Assembly (NCBI GenBank): GCA_003542295.1
Contig: DPKX01000041.1
Location: 1-8,593, forward strand
DNA from: Candidatus Atribacter hydrocarboniphilus
GTDB taxonomy: Bacteria; Atribacterota; Atribacteria; Atribacterales; Atribacteraceae
Direction of reading: 5' to 3'
Length of the DNA: 8,593 bases
The stretch's first letter is position 1, and every line of letters starts with the position of its first letter. The notes below the pieces were generated by a model, which saw only the letters and a list, made by a program, of their open reading frames with translations, searched no databases and was not told the origin of the DNA. The position numbers and the translations under genes were made by a program. Shown here in pieces: positions 1 to 5,926 of this stretch.

Positions 1-11
1 AATTCTTTAAT

Positions 12-157
12 CGGTCATCCTGAGCTCTTGTTTTTCGAGGGCGTAATAAGGATCTCATCTTTTAAGTTCTTTCTTTATAAATAAAGAATGAGATTCTCAC
101 GTCGCACAATACGCTCCTCAGAATGGCGGAGTAGATTGATGAGATTACCACCTCGTC
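12..157. repeat. Intergenic palindromic/dispersed-repeat-like block downstream of the sugar permease operon
   Basis: No gene is visible in positions 1-200. GTCATCCTGAG (14-24) pairs, with two mismatches or wobbles, to CTCAGAATGGC (117-127). ATCTCAT (52-58) is the exact reverse complement of ATGAGAT (88-94). Between them, 71-88 is an AT palindrome (TTCTTTAT, AA, ATAAAGAA). A further direct copy of the TGAGATTnnCACnTCG unit appears at 140-155 beside the one at 89-104. The units resemble GTCATnnTGAG...GAGATnnnCAC repeats that I recall as common intergenic elements in many bacterial genomes; membership of a family is inference. The block lies just after the last gene of the minus-strand operon and could fold in its 3' untranslated RNA, but it lacks the compact GC stem and U-tract of an intrinsic terminator. 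Confidence 0.5.
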
Positions 158-200
158 TTACCAAAGAACGGTTGGACTCTTCCCAAGGATTTAGGGAAAT

Positions 201-1064
201 TTACCCTTTCACCGATCCAGCTGTTAACCCCTGAATGATAAACTTTTGAAAAATCAAAGCCAGAATAACTGGCGGAAGACTGGCTAAAACTCCAGCCGTA
301 CTCATTGAAATAAAATCAGAACCAAATTTACTACTGAATTCTTCAACCAAAACCGACAGGGTTTTCGACGACTGGGTTGAAGTAAAAATTAAAGCAAAGA
401 AAAACTCATTCCAGGCAATAATAAAAGCAAAAATCGATGTGGCAGCTATTCCGGGTGCTGAAAGGGGAAGGACAATTCTCATTAACGCTCCAATTCGAGT
501 ACACCCATCAATTCGGGCTGCCTCCTCAATGCTGGAAGGAATGGAAGCAAAATGACCCATCATCAGTCGGATTACCAGAGGGAGAATAAAAGAAATATAA
601 GTTAAAATTAAAGAGAGCCGAGTATCGACCAATCCAAATCCATTGATAATTAAAAACAATGGGATTATTAGAGCAATAGGAGGAAGTATTTGAGGCAAAA
701 TTATCGAGGTTCCAATGAACCCTTTCCCTCGAAAATCAAGCCGGGTTAATCCATAAGCAGCCAAGGAACCAGCAACCATTGAGATCAGAGTTACAAAAAA
801 TGCAACAATAAGACTATTAATTGTACATTGACCAAACTGAGAAGCAGCATCGGTTACTCCCCGACCACCATAAAATATCTTCAAATAATTCTCAAAAGTT
901 GGCTTTTTGGGGAAAAAACGTAGTGGAACACTGGTTAAATCTACCTTATGGGATATACTGGATATAACTAACCAAAGAAAAGGGGCTAACACTGCAATAA
1001 GGATTACTGCGACAGCAATCCAAAGGAATAATTGGTTCAATTTCCTTTTCGTTTTAATATCCAT
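201..1064 (-). CDS. Carbohydrate ABC transporter permease, MalG type (CUT1 family)
   Basis: Inner-membrane permease, one half of a heterodimeric channel for importing a sugar or related polyol. The 287-residue protein has about six hydrophobic segments (roughly 11-35, 84-106, 118-141, 150-170, 206-228, 255-275), usual for MalG-type subunits. The cytoplasmic EAA loop that docks on the ATPase is clear: EEAARIDG at 180-187 followed by the invariant LP at 199-200. The N-terminal half has the ILPQILPP and RLDFRGKG stretches typical of the family. The ATG lies 2 bases after the stop of the upstream permease, and its AGGAGG ribosome site (1075-1080, spacing 10) sits inside that gene's last codons, so the two should be translationally coupled. 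The substrate cannot be read from the sequence. No binding protein or ATPase is encoded nearby. Confidence 0.93.
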   Translation of the reverse strand: MDIKTKRKLNQLFLWIAVAVILIAVLAPFLWLVISSISHKVDLTSVPLRFFPKKPTFENYLKIFYGGRGVTDAASQFGQCTINSLIVAFFVTLISMVAGSLAAYGLTRLDFRGKGFIGTSIILPQILPPIALIIPLFLIINGFGLVDTRLSLILTYISFILPLVIRLMMGHFASIPSSIEEAARIDGCTRIGALMRIVLPLSAPGIAATSIFAFIIAWNEFFFALIFTSTQSSKTLSVLVEEFSSKFGSDFISMSTAGVLASLPPVILALIFQKFIIQGLTAGSVKG

Positions 1065-1066
1065 CT

Positions 1067-1996
1067 TTAATCAACCTCCTGCTTTCGCATATAGCGAAAA
1101 TAGGGGATACCAATAAAAATAACTAGAACGATAACTAAATAAGCAATGGCACTTCCAAATCCCATCCGTGAAAATTTGAAACTATTAAGATAAGCGTAAT
1201 AGCTTAAGACACTAGTGCCCTCTCCAGGACCACCCCGGGTAATGATATAGAAAATATCAAATTCCCGAATTGCCCAGATGATTTTAATGATGGCTAAAGT
1301 AACCATCATCGGCTTTAACAGGGGAAGGGTGATATACCAAAATTTCTTTAGGGTATTCGCTCCATCGACTAAGGCTGCTTCGTAGAGTTCGCGCGGAATT
1401 TGTTCTAAAACTGCCAAAAACATTAGTACCCCTACCGGTGTTTCCTTCCAGATATTGGCTAACATGACCAAGTGAAGAGCTCGGGTTGGATCGGCCAACC
1501 AGACTTGATAGCGTTCAATCACCCCTAAACGCTTTAAAAGGGCATTTAGAACCCCATAATTGGCATTATATATCCATTTCCACATAATCCCATTCACTGA
1601 AGTTGGCAATGCCCAAGGAAGAATGATCAAACCTCGTACCAAACCTCTCCCTCGAAATTTCTGTTGAAGCACTAAAGCTACCCCTAAACCCAAAACCAGT
1701 TCAAGTCCTACAGTAACAAAGGCAAAATAAAGGGTACGAACGACGCTTTTTAAAAAGAAACTACTCTGTAAAGCTTCAAGATAGTTGGCAAATCCAATAA
1801 AATTGTAGATTCCGGGCTTAGTGAGAAGATAGTCATGAAAACTAATAAAAAGAGAATAGAGGAGGGGATAGATTAGAATTCCGAATATAAGTACTAAACT
1901 TGGTACCAACAATAAATACGCAACACCATTTTTCTTTTCTAAAAAGAAAAGGCTAAGTCTTTTTTTCAGAGAATAGTTATTGGTTAGTGTATCCAT
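1067..1996 (-). CDS. Carbohydrate ABC transporter permease, MalF/UgpA type (CUT1 family)
   Basis: Partner permease to the downstream MalG-type subunit. The 309-residue length fits short MalF/UgpA proteins that lack the large periplasmic loop of E. coli MalF. Hydrophobic segments lie near 26-50, 85-111, 119-140, 172-196, 229-247 and 280-298. The EAA loop is YEAALVDGAN at 205-214, ending in the LP at 224-225. The GGPGEGTSVLSYYAY stretch (255-269) and the NYLEAL stretch (71-76) are typical of this subfamily. The ATG at 1994-1996 follows a purine-rich GAGGGAGGG site (about 2012-2020) at the rather long spacing of about 14-15 bases; no better in-frame start is visible. An 81-base gap separates it from the isomerase-like gene upstream. 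Substrate unknown; a sugar is likely from family and neighbour. Confidence 0.92.
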   Translation of the reverse strand: MDTLTNNYSLKKRLSLFFLEKKNGVAYLLLVPSLVLIFGILIYPLLYSLFISFHDYLLTKPGIYNFIGFANYLEALQSSFFLKSVVRTLYFAFVTVGLELVLGLGVALVLQQKFRGRGLVRGLIILPWALPTSVNGIMWKWIYNANYGVLNALLKRLGVIERYQVWLADPTRALHLVMLANIWKETPVGVLMFLAVLEQIPRELYEAALVDGANTLKKFWYITLPLLKPMMVTLAIIKIIWAIREFDIFYIITRGGPGEGTSVLSYYAYLNSFKFSRMGFGSAIAYLVIVLVIFIGIPYFRYMRKQEVD

Positions 1997-2077
1997 CTCA
2001 ACTTCAATTATCCCTCCCTCATCTTATAGTCAATAAAGCTATCCGTTCCTTTTGCTTCAAAATTAAAACCTGCTACA

Positions 2078-3460
2078 CTACGGTAAAACCACTGTTATTC
2101 CGGTTAATTTACAAAATTCTACCATCACCGGATAAAGTTCTTCTCCATATCCCAGACAAGCATACTCATTCATCCAATTTTCCAGCAAACAATCAATATC
2201 ACCCTCCACTGTAACAAAGCCATGAGGCCAGAAAGGTATCCCACATTCGTCTAATCTGCTCATAATTGTTTCCTGAGATGGTTCAAAGATTGATACTGGA
2301 ACAATGACCATTCGAAATTCCCCGTTTACTCTTCCTAAACGAGCCAGAATACCCTTTCCAACTTTCGCAACGGCTCGTATCGATAATCCACCGGCCTGAC
2401 CTTCGGTCGGAATCCCGTGAATTGAAAAACCGGCTGGACCAATCTTTCCTGCAAGAGAAGGTGGTATGGCGCCATCTCCGATAATCTTTATTTCATGACG
2501 TTTTTTATCAATATGTTGAAGGTCACCATAGTACACCGGTTCAGCACTTAACCGAGTCATGAGATAAACCGTTAAAGCGGTATTGAAATCCCCCAGGGTT
2601 GAGGTTCCAACTCGATCCTCAAGCATCATTGACTGGGCAAAACAGGTTGCGGAATAATCATCTCCTAACCCGGGGAAGGATTGAATGGTGTAAAATTCCC
2701 ATTTTTCTCTTTCAAAAATCGTCTTGATTGCTAAATAGAGGCGAAGAGAGCGTTCATTCACCACCGATGTCTCGGGTAGTTTACCAAAAAGCTTGGTCAA
2801 TCGTGGTTCAAGCTTTTTAAGTTGTTCGGGGGTCACTTCTTCAGCAGTACGAATCAGCTCGGTAGTGTCTCGAGAATCAATATCTAAACCAAAAACTCTC
2901 ATCCATTGGGAAGGGTCAGCAACACCAACCGTTTGTCCCATCCCTCGTCCACCAAAAGCTCCAATAGTAGCTTGGTTTAAGCGATTCTTCAAATGGCATG
3001 CCTGACTGAAATGAACAATTCTATCTATTTCGTGGGCTTCATCGGCTAATCCATAAACAAATTTATGAGAAATCCCTACTTCCAGGAGTGCTCCATGCAG
3101 AACCAAGCCGCCCACCGGTCGCCATCCCTGCGATCCTGGATGGGTCCAGATGCAAATGCCTTTTCCAGTCATTCCATAATCTCTGATGGCAGCAATCATA
3201 TTCGATGCCCAAACCCAAGTACCGGAAAACAAAATAACTCCATCAATCTTTTCATCATCTTTCATGGTTTTGAGTGCTAATCGGGCTTCCTCTTTAGTTG
3301 CCACCACGATAGGGTATTCAACCAGTTCAACGCCTCGATCGATTAATGCTTTCTTAGATTGAACGATCACTTTTTCATCAATGAAAAGATTCCCCATGGG
3401 ATCTTTTAATCCGTCTTTGTGAACTCCGTAAATAACAAAACCCATTCTTGGTGTAATCAT
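2078..3460 (-). CDS. L-fucose/L-arabinose isomerase-fold protein with altered metal site
   Basis: A 460-residue cytoplasmic protein of the FucI/AraA-like fold, judged by the order of family blocks: the N-terminal Rossmann-like part (VILFSGTWVW 75-84; GGLVLHGALLEVGISHKFVYG 117-137 region), the central stretch FPGLGDDYSATCFAQ (262-276), LGDFNTALT (289-297) and the C-terminal WPHGF (411-415) and NEYACLGYGEEL (431-442). In E. coli FucI the metal is held by E337, D361 and H528. In the alignment I recall, E337 falls on Gly264, D361 on Asp291 (kept) and H528 on Glu432. If that is right, it may not be a normal aldose-ketose isomerase. The ATG has AGGAG at 3468-3472, spacing 7. It sits 40 bases after the decarboxylase gene and 81 before the permeases, suggesting a role with the imported sugar. 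Substrate and activity are unknown. Confidence 0.78.
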   Translation of the reverse strand: MITPRMGFVIYGVHKDGLKDPMGNLFIDEKVIVQSKKALIDRGVELVEYPIVVATKEEARLALKTMKDDEKIDGVILFSGTWVWASNMIAAIRDYGMTGKGICIWTHPGSQGWRPVGGLVLHGALLEVGISHKFVYGLADEAHEIDRIVHFSQACHLKNRLNQATIGAFGGRGMGQTVGVADPSQWMRVFGLDIDSRDTTELIRTAEEVTPEQLKKLEPRLTKLFGKLPETSVVNERSLRLYLAIKTIFEREKWEFYTIQSFPGLGDDYSATCFAQSMMLEDRVGTSTLGDFNTALTVYLMTRLSAEPVYYGDLQHIDKKRHEIKIIGDGAIPPSLAGKIGPAGFSIHGIPTEGQAGGLSIRAVAKVGKGILARLGRVNGEFRMVIVPVSIFEPSQETIMSRLDECGIPFWPHGFVTVEGDIDCLLENWMNEYACLGYGEELYPVMVEFCKLTGITVVLP

Positions 3461-3500
3461 AAAAATACTCCTATTCTTTTAACCCGTGTTCGGGAATTTT

Positions 3501-4295
3501 TTATTTTTCAACCTGTTGAATTTCATCAATCCTCTTGCCAGCAAGGTTGGTTCTGGCATATTCTTGGTTGTGGGGAAGCTGTACGAATAAATCATAGCAG
3601 GGTGATATATGAACAGTGCCTAACAAAAAAGAACAATCCAATAGGTGACCACCATGTTTCAAGTCTTTATCGATAAAATGAAAATGGTAGCCGGGTACAT
3701 TGAGACCTTCAAAAAATTGTGGACACCAAAAAACTACTAAATCACCGCTTATATCTGTGAATTCAAAAACTGCTTGGTAGGGAGTAACCTGAGTAAGTGG
3801 TGGATAGGGCTTGGTTTGGCGATGCACACTACGAGCCTTGAGAGTTTGGAAATCAGCTTCAATGTGAATAATATGAATCAGATTGGGATTTTCAATTATT
3901 TGATCCAATTCCGATTCCAGCTTCTCAAGGGAATCAATTAAAAATAAATAATGAGAATTGGTAGAAGGATCCTGAGCTATAGCTGCAAAAGGGGTTGTTT
4001 CATCTGCTGTCACTTCTTCGGCATTCCCCTGATTATTAATGCGAAAACATCGACCTTTAATTATCACCATTTCACCATCAAGAGCATCAAAGGTCCCTAA
4101 ACCTATCTGTCCTTTTTGTAAGAGCTCTTGAATAGTTAATTCTCCATCGTATACACCCTCAAGAAGAGCATTGATGGTTGAAAACTGAAAGAAGGAAGAA
4201 GAATTAGCCGCCCAAAGCAGAGGATTGAAAAACAACAGAAATATAAATCCGATGAAGATCGAGAATGATGGTTTCTTTATCCAATGCTGATTCAA
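3501..4295 (-). CDS. budA: Alpha-acetolactate decarboxylase with N-terminal export signal
   Basis: Converts acetolactate to acetoin and CO2 (EC 4.1.1.5). After a signal-like N-terminus (KK at 7-8, hydrophobic 11-28, likely cleavage after LLWAA near 30), the mature part has the full family pattern: FSTINALLEGVYDGE (38-52), GLGTFDALDGEM (65-76), PFAAIAQ (102-108), ARSVHRQ...PYPPL (154-167), and the zinc motif GYHFHF...GGHLLD (202-220). The zinc histidines are H204, H206 and H217. E75, R155 and E245 are candidates for the acid and arginine groups of the Brevibacillus enzyme. The length of about 235 mature residues is normal. The start is TTG, chosen because AAAGGAG (4306-4312) lies 10 bases upstream and no in-frame ATG precedes it. 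It sits between thiT and the isomerase-like gene. An uncleaved membrane anchor rather than full secretion is possible. Confidence 0.92.
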   Translation of the reverse strand: MNQHWIKKPSFSIFIGFIFLLFFNPLLWAANSSSFFQFSTINALLEGVYDGELTIQELLQKGQIGLGTFDALDGEMVIIKGRCFRINNQGNAEEVTADETTPFAAIAQDPSTNSHYLFLIDSLEKLESELDQIIENPNLIHIIHIEADFQTLKARSVHRQTKPYPPLTQVTPYQAVFEFTDISGDLVVFWCPQFFEGLNVPGYHFHFIDKDLKHGGHLLDCSFLLGTVHISPCYDLFVQLPHNQEYARTNLAGKRIDEIQQVEK

Positions 4296-4305
4296 TAATA
4301 TTGAT

Positions 4306-4312
4306 CTCCTTT
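4306..4312 (-). promoter_or_regulatory. Ribosome binding site fixing the TTG start of the acetolactate decarboxylase
   Basis: On the minus strand this reads AAAGGAG, ten bases before the TTG at 4293-4295. The upstream in-frame codons (TTA, ATA, TCA) offer no ATG or GTG start, so the strong Shine-Dalgarno match supports TTG as the true initiation codon and therefore the export signal that follows. Confidence 0.7.
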
Positions 4313-4349
4313 CAAGTCATCCTATCCAAAAGAAACAATAATTTTAAAT

Positions 4350-4355
4350 ATTATA
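4350..4355 (-). promoter_or_regulatory. Possible -10 element of an internal promoter before the decarboxylase gene
   Basis: The minus strand reads TATAAT, a perfect -10 hexamer, in the 78-base gap between thiT and the decarboxylase gene, 54 bases before its TTG. The -35 region at 16-18 bases spacing (around TTAAGG, overlapping the thiT stop) is weak. In AT-rich DNA such a hexamer can occur by chance. If real, it would let the decarboxylase and downstream sugar genes be transcribed apart from thiT. Confidence 0.3.
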
Positions 4356-4373
4356 ACCTATGTTTTATCGACC

Positions 4374-4949
4374 TTAAGAAACCCGACTCCTTTTTATTAA
4401 ATCGGAAAAACGGGGGATGAGAAGCCAAATAACCAAAACACTGATCAAGAACTCGATTCCCAAGTAACTTCCATTGTAAATTAATGAATATATCCATGGT
4501 GACATCCCCTCGGGCACATATTGACCCCAAAATACGACACCGGCTAAATAATGGCACAGCAGCCGGCCTCCGACACCCAGACAAACTGCCCCAATTACTC
4601 GTGTTATTTGTTGAGAACGGTTTAATCCTTCCCAGATAAGTGGTGATAACACCAGTCCTGCCAATCCTAAAGAACCAAATGCCAAAGGAAAATCAAGAAG
4701 GAATTGAAGAGGGGTTAGAAATATCGGGCCTAAGATAAATTGGAGTATTCCATAAATAAAAGCAACTAACAAACCTCCCTTAGGTCCGCGAAGGATGGAA
4801 AAGAGGAGAATGGGAACCATGCTTGCAGCAGTGACCGATCCGCCATAGGGCGCTGAAAAAAGTTTAATCATACTCAATCCTGAAGCCAGCGCTAAAACCA
4901 TACCCCCTTCAGCCAAAAAACGAGGATTAAATTTAAAATTGGATTTCAC
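4374..4949 (-). CDS. thiT: Thiamine ECF transporter S component (ThiT/YuaJ family)
   Basis: Membrane protein that binds thiamine outside the cell and works with the shared ECF module (EcfT plus two ATPases), which is not in this window. The 191 residues form about six hydrophobic helices. Family marks are GGSVTAASMVPILL (36-49), RGPKGGLLVAFIYG (54-67), LLDFPLAFG (84-92) and WIYSLIYNGSYLGIEF (152-167). His133, Trp141, Tyr154 and Asn159 keep the same spacing as the thiamine-contacting H125, W133, Y146 and N151 I recall for Lactococcus ThiT. Asp86-Phe87 may stand where that protein has Glu84-Tyr85, a conservative change. The start is GTG with a GGGTGAT ribosome site at 4955-4961, spacing 5. It is probably the first gene of the minus-strand block. 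No TPP riboswitch is visible upstream. Confidence 0.9.
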   Translation of the reverse strand: MKSNFKFNPRFLAEGGMVLALASGLSMIKLFSAPYGGSVTAASMVPILLFSILRGPKGGLLVAFIYGILQFILGPIFLTPLQFLLDFPLAFGSLGLAGLVLSPLIWEGLNRSQQITRVIGAVCLGVGGRLLCHYLAGVVFWGQYVPEGMSPWIYSLIYNGSYLGIEFLISVLVIWLLIPRFSDLIKRSRVS

Positions 4950-5116
4950 AAGAAATCACCCGTCCTGATTATAAATTTCATACAAATTCATTATCTTTAT
5001 GAGGATTTATCAAAAAGAATATTATTATTTCTTCATCCAATATTATCATGAATAGGAAACTTTTTGATTCGAATTAAGATAAAATAAGATTAAAAGGTCT
5101 GAATTGGTGAAATTAC
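4950..5116. other. Divergent intergenic region between thiT and the SLH-protein gene
   Basis: These 167 very AT-rich bases must hold promoters for both directions, but none is clear-cut. On the minus strand, GATAAT (5042-5047) could be a -10 for thiT, though no good -35 pairs with it. On the plus strand, TTGATT (5064-5069) with TAAGAT (5085-5090) is a weak pair at only 15 bases spacing. AATATTAT occurs twice (5018-5025 and 5039-5046), exactly 21 bases apart. The conserved CTGAGA and ACCTGATCTGG blocks of a TPP riboswitch are absent. Confidence 0.4.
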
Positions 5117-5728
5117 ATGAAAATCCTCTTTTTGATTTTGTTAGTTTTTCTTATACCTGGAGTGGTCTTGGCTCATTCTTTTAGCGAAATTCCTTCCTAT
5201 CACTGGTCAATTCAAGCTTTACACGATCTAGAATTGAAATATTCTCCTCAACTATCAATCCAAAATCTTCCCTCAGAAAAAACCACCCTCACTCGTTATG
5301 AATGTGCCCAGGCTGTTTTTGAAATTCTCCAAATAGTCAGTGATAAAATTGCTCTTCAGCAAGAAATTCCCTCAGAAGACATCAATCAGCTGGATAAATT
5401 GGTCAGAGAATTTTCGGTAGAATTAAGAAATCGAAAGCTCGAAAAAGAAATTCTTATTCAAATATTTGGTGAAAACCATGAAATTGTTCACTTGCTCACC
5501 GATTCGGGAAAAAAGTTATCCAGCAAAAATGAACCGCTCTCAATCTCTGGAGAATACACTCTTTCCTATGAGGTCTATTTCCCTCCTGACCCTCAACACT
5601 ATAAAATTAAACCCCGTTGGAAGGATGAACTCCAGCTGGAAATCAATTTAAAATTGAGCCCGTCGGTAAACGGAAAATTGAAATTGAGCATACCTGACGT
5701 CTTGGTTACCCCTCAACCTCAATATTAG
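5117..5728 (+). CDS. Short secreted SLH-domain protein, porin-like front end
   Basis: A 203-residue exported protein. Residues 1-19 form a Sec signal ending VLA, with cleavage before HSF. Residues 22-72 read as one SLH domain: FSEIPSYHWSIQALHDLE at the start and LTRYECAQAVFEIL at the end match the usual F-D-P-HW-A and LTR-E-A patterns. A charged helical, probably coiled-coil part follows, including LDKLVREFSVEL (92-103), which strongly resembles the segment after the SLH domain in outer-membrane porins of cyanobacterial, OmpM or Deinococcus SlpA type. The tail (143-191) has amphipathic beta-strand character, then the protein stops. Such porins are normally about twice as long or more, so nearly all the barrel is missing. 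The ATG is supported by GGTGA at 5106-5110, spacing 6. Function unknown; cell-envelope tethering is inferred. Confidence 0.7.
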   Translation: MKILFLILLVFLIPGVVLAHSFSEIPSYHWSIQALHDLELKYSPQLSIQNLPSEKTTLTRYECAQAVFEILQIVSDKIALQQEIPSEDINQLDKLVREFSVELRNRKLEKEILIQIFGENHEIVHLLTDSGKKLSSKNEPLSISGEYTLSYEVYFPPDPQHYKIKPRWKDELQLEINLKLSPSVNGKLKLSIPDVLVTPQPQY

Positions 5729-5832
5729 CTTCTTCCTGTTTCTCTTCAACAGAAAAACGCTCTACCTGTACTATACTTTGGGTTCCTTTTTTCCTTTTTA
5801 TAAAAAAACTTCTTCCAAATCCTAAAACTGTA

Positions 5833-5862
5833 TTAAAAAAATCCTGAATATTTTGTTATAAT
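5833..5862 (+). promoter_or_regulatory. Promoter of the branched-chain amino acid transporter operon
   Basis: A perfect -10 TATAAT at 5857-5862 is preceded by the extended -10 TG (5854-5855, TGT-TATAAT). A fair -35 TTAAAA (5833-5838) sits 18 bases upstream. Transcription would start near 5869, giving a leader of about 58 bases before the GTG of the binding-protein gene. No intrinsic terminator is visible for the SLH-protein gene upstream, so some read-through is possible. Confidence 0.65.
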
Positions 5863-5878
5863 TTACCGATTAGGTAAA
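5862..5878. promoter_or_regulatory. Candidate operator palindrome over the predicted transcription start
   Basis: TTTACC (5862-5867) and GGTAAA (5873-5878) form a perfect 6-base inverted repeat around GATTA. The palindrome is centred at 5870, within a base or two of the transcription start expected from the extended -10 element, and its first base overlaps the -10. That is where a dimeric repressor would block initiation. The regulator is not encoded in the window and I cannot assign its family. Confidence 0.4.
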
Positions 5879-5926
5879 AGAAAAAAATGAGGCTCAATAA
5901 AATATTGATATTAGGAGGGTGGAAAA

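Noticed and set aside
180..198. TTCCC...GGGAA inverted repeat just after the MalG-type permease stop
   Set aside because: Five-base stem with a nine-base loop and no U-tract; too weak to call a terminator.
3483..3494. CCCG-TGTT-CGGG hairpin followed on the plus strand by a T-rich run
   Set aside because: The stem is only 4 base pairs and the T-run is on the plus strand, where no gene is transcribed toward it; on the gene strand there is no U-tract, so it is not a credible terminator.
3419..3676. 85-codon plus-strand open frame across the isomerase/decarboxylase junction
   Set aside because: Composition is non-protein-like and it overlaps two well-supported minus-strand genes; treated as a shadow.
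5736..5752. CTGTT...AACAG hairpin after the SLH-protein gene
   Set aside because: Five weak pairs, a seven-base loop and no adjacent T-run; not a convincing terminator.
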